A stretch of DNA of 64,000 nt, taken from NCBI GenBank assembly GCA_947650285.1, contig CANTFL010000375.1, forward strand, positions 224,919 through 288,918. The letters run 5' to 3'. The first letter of the stretch is position 1, and every line of letters starts with the position of its first letter. Positions 22,888 through 35,768 of this stretch are shown here, piece after piece. The notes under the pieces were generated by a model. That model saw only the letters and a list, made by a program, of their open reading frames with translations. It made no database searches and was not told the origin of the DNA. Source of the DNA: Hyaloperonospora brassicae (lineage: Eukaryota; Oomycota; Peronosporomycetes; Peronosporales; Peronosporaceae). The position numbers and the translations under genes were made by a program.

Positions 22888-23331
22888 ATGACGCGAACTC
22901 GTTGCTTCCTGCTCGTGTTGAGCGTCTTGTTGACCAGCAGCTGCAGCGTCGTCTCAGCTACAAGAAGCTTGAAAGCCGTTCAGCATCCCCATGACGATGA
23001 CGAGGCGACCCGTCGTGTCAAACTCGCCCATACGGACGATGATGAGCTACAATCGGAGGGGGAAGGAAACTTGGCAACGCGCGACGAGGAAGAGAGAGGA
23101 TTGAGATCTTTCGTTAAAGGGTCTCTGGCAAAGATTAGCGGGAAATCCACCGACGAACAAGCTTACGCACGTGCGCCAGAGGGTGGAATTGACAGTGCGC
23201 CTAGAACGATCGGTATGGCATATCCGGCGTCTTCCAAAAAATGGAATGCATCTACTAAGCTCTTCGTAGCGGTAAATGTTGTTTTCATCGCTTTTCTTGT
23301 TGCCATGTTAGTGGTCAACATTGCCAAATAA
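22888..23331 (+). CDS. RXLR/dEER-like secreted effector with C-terminal membrane anchor (type B, unit II)
   Basis: 147 residues. The signal peptide (1-24) and RSLK (26-29) are the same as in type A, but after SEGEG (about residue 60) the protein changes: DEEER (about 66-70, a good dEER match), then a shorter body and a C-terminal hydrophobic helix (about 127-147, ending VVNIAK). The start was chosen at MTRTRC, conserved in all copies, although an ATG lies six codons upstream. Compared with the 37,040 copy it lacks 15 codons in frame and has the normal stop. Predicted secreted and membrane-anchored; host role unknown. Confidence 0.8.
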   Translation: MTRTRCFLLVLSVLLTSSCSVVSATRSLKAVQHPHDDDEATRRVKLAHTDDDELQSEGEGNLATRDEEERGLRSFVKGSLAKISGKSTDEQAYARAPEGGIDSAPRTIGMAYPASSKKWNASTKLFVAVNVVFIAFLVAMLVVNIAK

Positions 23332-24174
23332 ATTCCGTGCTCAAGCGCTTTTTATACACTTTTTGCAGTCTTAATTTTTTGTGTTATCGTCTAAGACTAC
23401 AGTTCGCAGGGCGCGTCCACAGTACGAAGCCGGTAGAACGGATCGTCTAGTTGGCTTACGAAGTCGCCGCATTCGGGTGTGGGTGACTTGCATAGATGAA
23501 GCAGCGACGAGGCACAATTAAACATTGAATGAAACATAGAGTGCGTTGCCATCGATTGCCCTTTGTTCCAGTAGATCCGTGCAAGACGTCTGTAAGGTCC
23601 TGATTCAGATTATAAGCGCCTGTTCAGGCAATTTTTGGCGGCCAGAATTCGTGTATCCTAAGTGTTTTCTTAGGCGTTGATACATCGAGGCACGCGTAGA
23701 GTAGACTCCGTGGACCGCTTTTGCTGACACGGTATTCTCATACCACTTTTGCCGACAATGAGCAATTGCCAAGCTTCAGACAAAAGAAAACGTTGGAGCG
23801 AGAGAACATACTTTTTCGCGAAAGGTGGTCTATCGCGATCTGCGCTACAGCTAAGGGTAACTGAATTCGTTTTAGGTATAACAGTAACAAACAAGTTGTT
23901 GGCTTGGCACAAGGATTGTGTAAAAAGTGAATGAGCAGGCGTCTATGTATTGATAAATCATGGCAACATACGCGAAGTAGCCACCTGATTCGAAAGCATG
24001 GTTGAACGAACCTAGTATCGTTGTTCGCTGGAATCCGCTGAAAACAATTTGCGGTGGTCTCCATGGACTTCTTGCATTACTGTAGTTTCCACTAAATACT
24101 ACCGAATAAGCGGGAGGCGTAAGGTAATATACGCTGCTACGATTACCGCACTCATATTAATCCGTGGGTGTCAC
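23332..24174 (+). other. Effector downstream flank, unit II
   Basis: No supported gene. Copies follow the effectors at 37,637-38,374 and (diverged) 62,777-63,549; its last 338 bases are repeated inverted at 13,290-13,627. In units II and III it ends exactly at a Gypsy A LTR. Confidence 0.7.
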
Positions 24175-25943
24175 TGTAACGTAGTAGCCCGTCACGCGAA
24201 AACACCATTTTTCGAAATGGAAACAAAAAGTAGGGAAAATAAAAAATGCCCCATTTGATTACGAAAAATAAATATGCCCCATTTGATCACGAAAATAAAA
24301 AATGCCCCAGATAATTGAAAACTATAAAAATGCCCACGTCCTGGTATTATTTAGTTGATGTGGCACACATTAAATCAAATGTCCTTAATCATTTTTGTGT
24401 TCCCTTTCACGGCCGTGAACAACCTCCGCCCGGTTCGGAAAGCCGCGGAGAGGGTTCTGCCGCGTACATGCTGCGCTTGCAGCCACCAATCGCAAAACCC
24501 TCTCCGCGGACCGGTCCCAAACAGGGAGGAAGGTTGTCACAGCCAGCCCCAGTGTGTCTGTGCTATTGTTGCTGATACTGATGTTGTTGCTTTTGTTATT
24601 GTTCTTTGAGTAGCTATTGTTGATGTTGCTGCGCTGTTGCTGCTGCTGTTGATGCTGGTACAGTTGTTATTGTTGGTGCTGTGCTTGAGTTGTCAAAAGT
24701 GTATCTAAATCATGATTCTCGACATGAGAGGCGCTTCTCAAGAGGAGCATGATGGGCGCAGGATACAGATAAGGTGACCTTGGATAGTGTTCTGCTTCGC
24801 CATAACGTTCATACAACAAATTTGGAGCCAGCATATGCTGACTCGCGTAATCTTATTAACAGCGTGTCTCCTTACAGCATATATCCTTATCTGGCTAATA
24901 CCAAATGCAGAACGCCTGCGTGGGCGCGGGCAAACGTGACGTAAGTGGTGAATGAGCGCTGTGTAGCGTCATGGTATTGTCTTCCAAGACATCCGATACA
25001 CCGCTAATACCAATCTGCCAATTTGTTTGCCGGTGACGTTGCAGTTAATTCTTAAATACATTCTGATTACTGGCATCTTAAACTATGGCCTGGCAACTCA
25101 AGTTGTTGTGACCATAAGACGCACCGAAGCTGCAGCGATTGTGTTTCTTTTTCACCATATTTACGGCCACCTCCTTCGCGATTAGTAATCGTTTCGGGGC
25201 ATTCCATAGTTTTATGATCGGCAAGAGTACGTGTCGGATGACGGCAATGACCTTAGGGGGTAAACTCCTTCTCCGAAAATCAGTGTGTATGGATAGCATC
25301 AGTGTTCACTTACCCTTGTACTTCGATAGAGGCACGGTAAGAGCTGGTAGCTATTTAGTATGTTACATTTGGGAATAAAAATTCCAAGAATGTATATTTA
25401 ACTCACTTGATACCTCGAATGCTGCTGCCAACGTCTATCTCACTTGCTAGTGTCGAGCCTCTTCCGTGATACTAGGACGTGGGGCATTTTTTTAATTTTC
25501 ACTAATCTTTGCCATGTTTTTTCTTTCCAATTATCTGTGGCATTTTTTATTCTCGCGATAAAATATATTATGTTGAATATTCATTTGACAATACCACGAA
25601 GTATTGATGTATTTTTGACGACCCAGAGGTCTACTCATTGGGTGATGATGTGATTATATCGACCCCCCCATCGCTGCCAGACGCGCGCAATGGGTGGTGA
25701 GTAAACGTCATCACATGTTTAGTTATATAATAGAATTAAGTCAGGTCAAAACAGAGAACAAGAGTCATGGTACTGATTTGTCTTAATCAACAGTATTCTT
25801 TTCCTACAACTAGATTCTCACCTTAGTCATTTACCTTCCTCTGTAGAGTGTCTATACCTAGTACGGCACTGACCTTCACTGTTTTCAGTGAGAGTTGACT
25901 CCGTACTAGTGTTCCAGTAAGAAGTAAGCAGTGCCCCGCTACA
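24175..25943 (+). repeat. 5' LTR of Gypsy A2, split by nested element N2
   Basis: LTR parts 24,175-24,232 and 25,561-25,943, from TGTAACGTAG to CCCCGCTACA. Shared block GACGCGCGCAATGGGTGGTG at about 25,680-25,699. Confidence 0.8.
24233..25560. mobile_element. Nested element N2 with inverted termini (non-autonomous)
   Basis: Inverted partner of N1. One end has three spaced AATGCCCCA units (24,240-24,330), the other one or two. GC-rich hairpin arms are at 24,443-24,460 and 24,492-24,509, followed by a TTG/CTG-rich repeat (24,560-24,690). No transposase is seen. Confidence 0.65.
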
Positions 25944-25945
25944 CC

Positions 25946-25957
25946 TGGTAGCACTTT
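25946..25957 (+). other. Primer binding site, Gypsy A2
   Basis: TGGTAGCACTTT two bases after the 5' LTR, same as in A4. Confidence 0.6.
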
Positions 25958-26099
25958 GTATTCCGTCCAAGGACCACTAGCGCATCGCTTAACATGAACA
26001 GGTGGGACGATGCAGAAGGCGACAGATTTCACGGAACACGTTAAATCCACCCCTATTTGAGAGATGTCAAATGAACTGCGATCTAACGCATGAGTTTGA

Positions 26100-27111
26100 T
26101 TATTGACGAAGAAGCTACCCGGGCCATGCTATCATCAAGTATAGGGACCAGCAAATTCCGTCATTATCACGTTTTGCAACGAGAACTTATTGCGTCGCGA
26201 TCGCAGGGGACATTGTTGCAGCAACAGAACACCATCGGACTGAAACATTGAGACAGCAATAGGCTTAGTCCGCATAGTCGGCGCGTGAGTGTCGATGGGA
26301 GTCCCTTAAGCTAGAGATCTCCAAGTAACGGGGAGGCGAGGAAGACTCCCTGTTGAAATGTTAAGTCGAGGTAGAAGGTACCATCCATACCCTTCGCTTC
26401 GACGATGAGCTAATGCAAGTCGCATTTGCTCATTCATACATGTCCGATGATGACAGACATTGGTCCTATGTTCTCATGCTTCACGACCCAGATATGTTTG
26501 GGTCGTTAACGATCTTCAAAACCATGCTTGGCGAGACGTTTGAACCGCCCAGGGCAGCGTTCAGGACTTTATCTGAACTCCTCGAGATAAAACAGGGTAA
26601 GGGTAAGGTTCACGCTGCACCCAACATGTGCGCTACCTTGCAAGTTGCATGGTGGTGGCCCGTAAAAGAATTTGTGTTGATCACAATATTCATTCAAGGA
26701 CATGCAGATGGTCTCGTCGGGGACCAACGGCTTCAAGGAGAGCTAAAGACGCTCTTAGAATCAATCTACGCTGCGTAGCAGGAACACTTTAGTGTGAGAC
26801 ACGACTACACTACGCTAAAACCCTATCGCTTACAGAGACAATCAGCGGTCGGAGGTCCAGAGCCATGGAACCTCCGTGTGGTAGAGGGAGAGAAACATTG
26901 CCCTTCGAATGATAGACCATTTATGAGATGCCATCGCTGTCACAAGTCGGGAAACTACTACGCATTTGAATGGAGTATTTCTCGCTCAGTACCGCGAAGT
27001 ACTGAGCGCAGTGACGGTTCAATAGCTGGGAAAGTTGGAGGACGAGGGTACGGCGCCGTTGCATGGATGCAACACCGAGGCGGAACATACAAAAATGGTC
27101 GGGTTCAGTAG
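26100..27111 (+). pseudogene. gag: Gypsy A2 gag remnant
   Basis: Capsid-like part in 26,413-26,778 (LHDPDMFGSLTIFKTML, EFVLITIFIQG), then a stop (GCGTAG, near 26,776) and the knuckle region 26,794-27,111 with the damaged CHRCHKSGNYYAFEW. Only moderately similar to the intact A4 Gag, but almost the same as A1. Confidence 0.75.
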
Positions 27112-27229
27112 GGTCGGAGCATCTTACTGATCCAGCAACAAATAGAATGTGCAAACCTCTTGACGATGTTTGCTTTCAACACATAGTCGCTGTGTGTCTC
27201 TGTACCTGGTGATGAGGTTTACCGGATCA

Positions 27230-30200
27230 CATTGACGTTGGAAGTGACAAAGGACTTGTCACTTCGCACCCTAGTTGACTGTGGTGCGTCGAACATATTG
27301 GTCGTCGCCAGTCGCTAGAGCCAGTTAGGCTCCACTTTGTTGAGCAAGAGATCCCTCCGACGAGGGATAACAATGCGTCTAGCGACAGGCGCATCGATCA
27401 CTGAAAAGAAGCGTGTAGTCGGAATCCACTTCAAGATAGAAGACGAACATTGCGATGACAACTTCATCGTACTAGATTTGGAAGACAAGTTTGACGTCAT
27501 CCTAGGACTATATGGGCTCAGGAGATACGAGCCAAGGGTGAGCTGGCAGCATCGATCTGTAACGATGCCTTTCACTTGTTCATCAAATGACCATCTGATG
27601 AATGTTTTGGAACGCCCACAAGCGTGTGTGTGTACTGCGAGTGACTGCGGTGGTCTCACTTGAGGTACGGTCGTTAGCACGATGATACAAGACCGCATTA
27701 CTAGATGATATATACACTGTGGAGAAAGCTCCCGGATATTGTGGAAGGGTATAGGCGGCGCCAAGTATTCACCACTCGAAGACGTCGAATATCAGAGAGG
27801 AAGTATCCTGGAAAGAAGAAAACGATTGCCCAGATACGGCAGAACGTCCATATTAGTTAGACTCGACAGTCAACCACGAAGATGATAGTCTGACTGTGGT
27901 TGCGCGGCCACAGTCAGTAGATCCTGAGGGAATGAGTTCCAAGCGAACTGAGAATATGTTTTCCAGGACGTGACTGAGACATTGAATGTCTTGGTCATGA
28001 CGAATCAATCGTAGACACTTGTACGCTCGATCTGGCTGCGCCTCCAAAGTTAGCTTCGGAGATGACTCATTTGCCAACGATAGGACCGAAACGGTTCTTA
28101 CGTGATCTGCGTATTGGCAGAGTCAAGGTGATCTGTGTACTCGTCGCGGAAGACAAGTACGGCTCCGATGTTCGGTCGGAAATGTTGTTTACTGAAAGCG
28201 GACGATTTCGCAGCAGTTCATTTATGGGCGAAAGTGTCCTCGATGAGAAGACTCGGATGGAGAGATATGCATCTCAATCCCGGAAGTCACTTCAGGCAAA
28301 TCCTTTGTATAAGGATTTGATCGAATTCAGAGATGTGTTCCCTGAATCCGTACCGTGCGAGTTGCCTAAGAACAAAGGCACTCGACACGAGATCGAGCTC
28401 AGACCGGGCTCGAAGTATTGTGTCATGAAGCAGTGGCCACTGCCTCGTGAACAAGTACTAGCGATCGACAAGTTCTTTGCCGATCGCTTAGCAGCGGGCC
28501 ATGTGTGGGAATCAACATCCCCTCACAGCTCTCCGACCTTCTGCGTGCGAAAGGCCACAGGAGGATGGCGGATAGTGCACGCATTTGACAAATTGAATGC
28601 TGCAACGGTACCGGATCAGACGCCGATGCCGAGAAAGGACGTCATCATTGATGGTATGTCAAAGAGTACCGTTTTTTCGTCCATGGATCCGATGGACGGA
28701 TTCTATCAGATCCTCATGCGTGAACGGGATGTCCCGTACACGGCAGTGAGTACCCCCAGCGTTATGCTGTGGGAGTGTCTAGTTATGCCACAGGGGCTGA
28801 GCAATGCCCCTGCAACATTAAACAAATGTATCACATATTTGTTGAGACCGGTGCGAGACTTCGCACCGAGTTACTTCGACGATGTGTTCTGTTATAGCCC
28901 GGCTATGGACGGAAAGACGTACGTTGACGTTCATAGAACTCACGTTCGTCAAGTCCTTCAACTTAGGCGCAAGCGTAAGTTGTACGCCAACCTCAAGAAG
29001 TGTATATTCGCGGCTGGCGAAATACCACTTCTTGGGTGCATCGTCGGCAAACACGGCGTACGCCCTGATCCCGAAAAGATCAAGTAGATCACCGACTGGC
29101 CAGTGCCAGTCGATGTCAAGGGACTTCGTACGTTCCTTGGGCTAGCGGCGTACTTGCACAAGTACTCGCGCAACTACGCCGAGATGACTGTTTATCTTTC
29201 TTGCTTGCTCAAGAAAATTTGAAGTGGTCATGGAACGCTGAGTGCCAGCGTTCCTTTGAGGGTATCAAGCAAAGCTTGATGAAGTCGCCGACCTTGGCGA
29301 TTGCAGATCAGGACAGGCCATTTCATGTGGTCTGTGACGCCAGCGATTTTGCTATCGGCTGTGCGTTGATGCAGTATGACACAGACGGCGCAGAGCGCGT
29401 TGTCTGCTATTAATCGCTTCAGCTGCTACAAGCTGAACGCAATTACCCAGTGCATGACAAGGAACTCCTTGCCATGAAGTATGCACTGGCTAAGTTCCGG
29501 GTCTATCTCTTGGGAGATAGACCGTTTGTTGTCTATACGGACCATGCGTCATTACGCACGGCCGTAAACAGTCTACGCTTCTCGCACAGGATGGCGAGGT
29601 GGCTGTCCTTCTTCGCGGAGAATAACTTCTCCGTGGAGTACAAGCTAGGAAGACTTAATGTCGTCGCTTATGGATATCACGTCGGCCCGACTTCGAGCCA
29701 ACGACCCATGTCAACAGTGAGGCCTTGCCCACTGTTGCGACACTGTCCATCAGTGTGCCGTCGTCGACTTTACTAAACGACGTGTGGGAGGCATACGCAG
29801 GAGTCACGAATCTCTTCAATTTGATGGGTCATCTTGCAAACCCATCCCGGAAATCCTTGTCGAATTTGCCGGCCCTGTTCCGATCCTCTTTGGATCGGTA
29901 CACAACTCGCAATGTCCTGCTGTACTATACAGCAGTTCCCGACGACACGCCTCGTGTCGTCGTTCCCGATCATGATGACTTGCGATTACGCATCATGTTC
30001 GAATGTCACGATGTGCCGTCTGGCGGGTATCGTGGCCGAAAAAAGACTTACCTCACGGTCAGTCGTGACTTTTACTTGCCCCGCCAGTATCAGTTTGTCC
30101 GCAAGTACATTCGTTCTTGCGAGGTCTGTCAACAAGTGAAGCTTATTCCTTCATCCCGTGTACCGTTACAACCTCGTCGGTAATCGGCAGAGTGTTGGGA

Positions 30201-31915
30201 GTCCGTGTCCATGGACTTTGTCTTCGTTTTTTCCGAAGACACTAACAAAAATAATGGTATTCTCCTAATTATATATCGCTTCAGCAAGATGGTACATCTT
30301 GCTGCAGTCCCAGAATCGATCAACGCCCACGGCTGTGCGCGTTTCTTCATCGACACTGTGTTTCGACTCCACGGGTTACCCCGTAAACTCGTATCCGACC
30401 GTGATCCTCGGTTCACGGCAGCGTTTTGGCAATACGTGTTTAGCACATTGGGAACACGGTTGAAGATGTCAACCTCTGACCATCCTAAAACAGATGGTCA
30501 GACAGAACGTGCGAAACGTGTTCTTGAAGATCTTCTTCGTGGATACGTCCACTCCTTTTCACAATGGAGTGAGTTCTTACCGATGGTTGAGTTTGCCATC
30601 ACAACTCCGTGCATGCGTCCACAACGCATACACCGTTCTACGTGAGTAGCTTATTCCACCCACGCATTCCCGCCCCAGTACAGATTGACGCTGAGTCAAG
30701 GGGGGGAGGGGCTCGCTCGAGCAAAAACCGGTTTGGATCTTGGTCATCACGTATCACCGCACACGACGATACGTTTGATGCCGATTTCGACAATGTCAAC
30801 ATCGACGAAGTCGATCTTGGCAGTAGCAATGAATATGCTGATTTACCAGACAGTGAAAACAATTCTTACAGGTTCAGTATCGTCAATAACCAACCCAGCG
30901 AGGGAGTCAACACCCTCTCTGATGAAGAGAAGAACCTACTAGCAGTGCGAACGAAGCGCACTCAAGGCACAACAACGAGTCAACAGAGAACTTTCTGTTG
31001 AATTAAGAGGCGGCAGTCCGTTTTGTTCAGAACTTCATCGCAAACGCGGTGTACCGCTAGAAACGGAACGCAGACAAGAAATGGAAGAGCAAATGTTCTT
31101 ACATTTCAGCTTAACGGCCTAGTATTACTGTCTACGGTAAGACTATCCAAAGATACTAACAATAATGTCGGCAGTAGTTTACTAGTGTCGGCAGTAGTTT
31201 ACGACTGCCAAAATACAATGGTCCCTTTCGTGTATTACACCACCAATGCGATTCATAAACGGTCGAGTTACCTCGTAGGATGCGTATAAATCCTACTTTA
31301 TATGTTGGGAGTCGCCACCCGTACCATCCGTACGAGGTCCCCTTTCAAGAACGGAGATGTCGTGCACGCTCAAAACATCCTCAACCGATTCTTGTGATCA
31401 CGACCTAAACTTTCATGTTTGTCGTTCAGTAAAGTAGCCTAGCGATGAGCAGCCGCTATCTCGTCGCGCAAGACACGACGCTCGCGTTCTCTCTCAAGCT
31501 GAGAGAACGCGAAATCCGATCAGCCTTTCTCCCGATCGGTACGGAGACGTCGCACGGTCATTATCAAGTCATGGTGACGACTGTACTCGTGCTTCAAATC
31601 CTCACTCAACTCGGTTAGGACTCGTTCGCAGCGACCTCAAATCTTCTGTAGACCCGGAGGCTGAGCCGGACCTTGTGTTTGAACCTCCACCAAAGCCGCT
31701 GGTGGTTTCTCACGGTGGTCGAAGCTTTCACGTGGAGAGTATATTGAGTCACCGCATGAAGAACGGGGAGCGTTAAAGGTACCTTTTCCGCTGGCGGGGG
31801 TATCCACCTTCGTATGACAGCTGGGATCCTCGGTCCCATCTGATGGCTGATGTTGAAAGTCTCTCCCACCAGTACGACGTGACTCATTTGATTGGTCCGA
31901 GGGACCATCGCTGAA
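27230..31915 (+). pseudogene. pol: Gypsy A2 pol, broken
   Basis: Protease motif DCGAS (Asp codon 27,277), protease body 27,337-27,663. RT 28,062-29,087 with YFDD at 28,872-28,883, closed by a stop after EKIK. RNase H 29,201-29,776 (CDASDFAIG, YTDHASLR). Integrase zinc finger in 29,725-30,183 (second His changed to Tyr: GGYRG). Integrase core 30,205-30,645 with Asp near 30,214, SDRDPRF and QTERAKR. GPY/F-like remnant 31,023-31,320. Chromodomain about 31,670-31,913 with a TAA inside (near 31,775). The stop after EKIK, the stop in the RT-RNase H connection and the stop before the integrase core are all shared with A4. Confidence 0.88.
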
Positions 31916-33072
31916 CACGCGTTTTTGGCGCTTGTAGACGGATTACAAGTTTGCAATCGCGTCCCGCAGCTCAGCCGAGATGTGTGACCTTCCCCAGGGC
32001 GACCTTAGGAAAAGACTTATCTTTGAGCGCGCTGGACTGGGGTTGCAGAATGTTTCAAGGGTTCGGCTGTTCGCCCAATAAAGTGGTATACGAGTTGGGT
32101 TTATACCGTCGTGAGACGTTTTTGCTCCTATCTTCTATAAATGTTTTACAAACGAATGAAGTTAACTCTACCTGCGAGTTGTATGCACAACCCGCACAAC
32201 GGTCACCCCATGTGGGGCAAGGACTGCCTGCCTCACGCGACAAACAATGCAACCGGGACATTGCACCGGTTTTGGTTTGCTTTCCAAACTTACCGCCTGC
32301 TGGATCGATCTTTTGAATCCACGTTTTACGTCTAATCCGTACGACGTTTTAGGAACGCGTATCACGCCTCTAAAAGCGAGGTCCTATCACGCTTTTGATT
32401 GCTATTGTACTATCGATGTCGAAGAAATGCCTCGAGGTGAGTGTTTTTCTCAGCGCAAGCATTCTTCGCACTAAAGGAGAAGCCATGAAGCTCGCTCACA
32501 TCTAATAGTAAGATTACATAATGCTGGCTTGAAGTGTGAGACAGGCTATTGATGAGACGTTTGGTGAAGTCCCACGGCTTGAGCTCACCACGTTTCAACG
32601 TGGTACCAACGTCCGCACCGCGGTTCTCAGACCGACGACGGCTCGCGCTAAGATCGCCACGCTTATGCAAAGACGCACGAGTTGACCGTGGTGATGAGTA
32701 ATCGTACCCACCACCGTACTCATCATTACTTCTGATCAGAATTTGTTTAAAGTCACGATTCCGTTCGTTGGCATGGCGTTTGATGACAAAGGGCACCGCG
32801 GGTGACCTGGATGCCTCTGAATCCTTTCCCGAGTCAGACACGTCGGACCCGCTTCAGTAGATAGCCCATAGCTTACTGTAATCGTAATCACGTGGATCAA
32901 TACCATGTGCGCCTGCGGCATCAGGTGCCACAAGCAAAAAAGAAGCACCAGACGTCGAGTCGTCTGCCGCGGAGGCTTGTGTAGCAACGTACTGTGCTCT
33001 CTTTGAGTCATCATGTATCGAAATGTTAACTATGATAGGCACGGTCAGGTATGAATGGATCTGACCAAGCAA
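31440..33072 (-). pseudogene. Antisense ORF of Gypsy A2
   Basis: Pieces on the minus strand: 32,854-33,072 (acidic start), 32,410-32,841 (143 codons, longest of the family: SDSGKDSEASRSPAVPFVIK then Arg-rich, KPWDFTKRLINSLSHTSSQH), 32,055-32,365 (Cys-rich, CPTWGDRCAGC), 31,637-31,918 and a coiled-coil-like tail to about 31,440. In A1 a stop separates the Tyr-rich DYDYS from PRSTRASLH; here the frame is open through it. Confidence 0.5.
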
Positions 33073-33154
33073 GTGCTTCCTGTCCCAATGGCGTTTAACG
33101 AGTGGTCATTACATTTTGATATCCACAAAGTAAGTATCCGATAAGGGGGGGTGA

Positions 33155-33588
33155 TGTAACGGGGTAGCAAACATCATGACAATACTATTGTTCGAAATGG
33201 CAATTAAGAGTATTATGCTGAATATTTATTTGACAATATCACATAGTATAGAGGTACTTTGAGACGACGTAGAGGTCTACTCATTGGTTGATGATGTGAT
33301 TACATCGACCCCCCATCGCTGCCAGACGCGCGCAATGGGTGGTTAGTGAACGTCATCATACGTTTAGTTATATAATAGAATTAAGTCAGGTCAAAACAGA
33401 AAACAAGAGTCATGGTACTGATTTGTCTTAATCAACAGTATTCTTTTCCTACAACTAGATTCTCACCTTAGTCGTTTTCCTTCCTCTGTAGAGTGTCTAT
33501 ACCTAGTACGGCACTGACATTCACTGTTTTCAGTGAGAGTTGACTCCGTACTGGCAGACCAGTTCGTAGTTGTTGGGGCCCCGTTTCA
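33155..33588 (+). repeat. 3' LTR of Gypsy A2
   Basis: 434 bp, TGTAACGGGGTAGC to CCCGTTTCA, preceded by a G-rich purine tract (AAGGGGGGG-type). Shared LTR block at about 33,325-33,344. Confidence 0.88.
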
Positions 33589-34790
33589 CACAGAATGTCC
33601 TGGAGCGTGTGAAGTCGACAGATGGTGGCGACACGTTAGAAGACAATGCGTATTTGTCCAGAAGTAGGACACGGTCAATATTGGACCGGTTTGCATGGCC
33701 GACTATCACCTTGAAGAAGTTGCGACAACGCTTGTTGTGTGTTTTGTTTTGCTGTTCATCGGAAGCTATTCAAGCAACGGTCGACGTAGGAGGAGCCAGG
33801 CTTGAACACTTGGCGCGCTAGCTATCCGTACCTTTTGTGCTCAGGTTTACAGTATAAAGGTCAACAAGTTTCGCCCACACGTCGACTTAGGCGTACTGGA
33901 TCGTTTTGTTGGCTGATCAAGGTGATGCGTTCAGGTGTGGTGACTTACTCGGAAGGAGCAGTGAGGAGATATGACATGACAAGCGGCAACAAAACAATAG
34001 CGTATGAAAACGTTTACGATGCATATCTCGATTTGTGGTCTTCGTGATGCAAGCACGTGTAGGTGACCGCTCTTGTAGCCGCCACGTCCGTTCGTCTGTA
34101 GCAGGCATAGAGGGTTATTTGAACATTCCTGTCGAGTCGGAGTCATACATGATATTTTGCACATCAAGGAATGCACACTGCGGGTCGCACAGCACCTCAA
34201 AATGATCGACCACAGATATTGGATTTCTGCAATCACTCTCCACGCTCGTAGCTCCATGCAGTAAAGAAAAGCATCCAACACCAGAAACACAAACCGCAGT
34301 CGAACTGTCACACTATCATATGCTCATTTGCTGCAGGCAATGACTTGTCACATACATCACCCAGTATGCGTTGATCGCTTTCGGACTTTCTCGAATGCGA
34401 ATATAGACGGGACGAGGTGACTCGAATACAAAGTTTGACACTACAAACCAGCCATTGGACGGTGGCAGAGCGTGTATTCTTTCTAGACCAAGATTCCTGC
34501 AGCAACAAAGGTCTTTTGTTCATCAGCGGTGTCTAAAGCGTAATTCCCGTCTACTGGTCAGCACTGGAACCCGTAGCAACATAGAAAAAAAGGCGAAAAC
34601 TCGTGTTCAGAAGGAGAGTCCGAACGACCTTCAAAATCGGCAGCGACATCAATGTAAACGGACAACGGACTTTTGCAGCATGAACATATCCAGCCCGACC
34701 GTAGACAAAGTACAGGCATCTTCACACAGACGTACAACATTCATCATGCGTCGCCCGAGTAAACAGTTGCTCGAAACAATCGCTCCACGT
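33589..34790 (+). other. Unassigned 1.2-kb segment with decayed ORFs
   Basis: Inverted copy of 2,650-3,889. Open pieces 33,570-33,821, 33,802-34,047 (contains RYDMTSGNKTIAYENVYDAY) and 34,455-34,841 (Arg/Gln-rich) follow each other on the plus strand in different frames. It looks like a broken gene caught between the retroelement and the R block; no family recognised. Confidence 0.45.
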
Positions 34791-35715
34791 TTCTACCCAT
34801 CAGTCCAAGCGGTCACGACGATGCAAAAAGCCGGCCACTGACAACGTTGGTGGTGGTCATGGCATATTGCTGAATCTTGGCCCCTCTACAGCAGCACGGA
34901 GCTCATATTTGCGAAGGCCTCTTGGAGTCGGGACGACAGCGATTGTTACCAACGTCCGCCGCATGTTGGGCGATAATGTGGACGGAGCAGCTAAGTAGCC
35001 GATGCATCGCGCGCTCTACACACAGCGGCCTCACACGATGACAATGGTAAGGATGATAGTGTGTAGCATCTTTGCGCAAGACGCGATGTCTCGCATCGCT
35101 GTGTAACGCGACGAGCGCAACGCGCTATGCGTTTCTCGATCGTCACTGTCCATCATTGACAACAGGCATTGACCGTGTCATGGCAGGATGTGACATCGAT
35201 TGGGTGATGCATAAACGTGATGGATCCAGTCGCTATGCTATGTCTGGACAGCGATGTCGAGCCAAGACAGGCCACTGACTCCCCCCAGTATGATGAACGT
35301 GGCTTCTCGTTCACGACACGCCCGGTCGCAGCTGTAGTCGAGCCGTATGTTCCGTATTTGTCTGTACGAACGCGATGAATGTCCATCCGCGCAAGCTCCA
35401 CACGCGAAGAGGGTTCATCGGTTTCGACCGCCGGTCAAGTATGTGTTCCTAGGATGTAAAGTGCAGCTTACCGCGTACAGGATGCATGATCAGACGAACG
35501 TCATGCATGCCCGTTGGAGAAGGAGTAACATCGACTGCTCTGCTCACAGGACGGCGTACTTCAGCAACGACACCAGAGCTGCACTGTTGACTGAAAAGGG
35601 ATTTGACATGCGGCGTCGAACGGATGCTGACAGACACTGCATGCACTCGACCAGCGTGCGAGAGATGCTCTCAAGTACTTGGCGTTGCTATGAGTCCATG
35701 TTGCGAGCAAGTTGA

Positions 35716-35768
35716 GATCCAGTGTATGCCGCGATCCAGTGTATGCCGCGATCCAGTGTATGCAGCGT
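35716..35768. repeat. 17-bp minisatellite in R block, unit III
   Basis: GATCCAGTGTATGCCGC repeated three times, one fewer than in unit II. Confidence 0.85.

Larger units (their letters stand above)
24175..33588 (+). mobile_element. Gypsy family A chromovirus, copy A2 (degenerate)
   Basis: 5' LTR 24,175-25,943 (with nested N2), primer site 25,946-25,957, gag, protease, RT, RNase H, integrase, chromodomain, antisense frame, purine tract near 33,143-33,151, 3' LTR 33,155-33,588. The outer ends carry GTGTCAC and CACAG; at most 3 bp are shared, so the target duplication is not clear. Confidence 0.9.

Noticed and set aside
33931..34311. 126-codon minus-strand frame with a hydrophobic start
   Set aside because: Opposite to the more coherent decayed plus-strand frames; no signal or domain that holds up.
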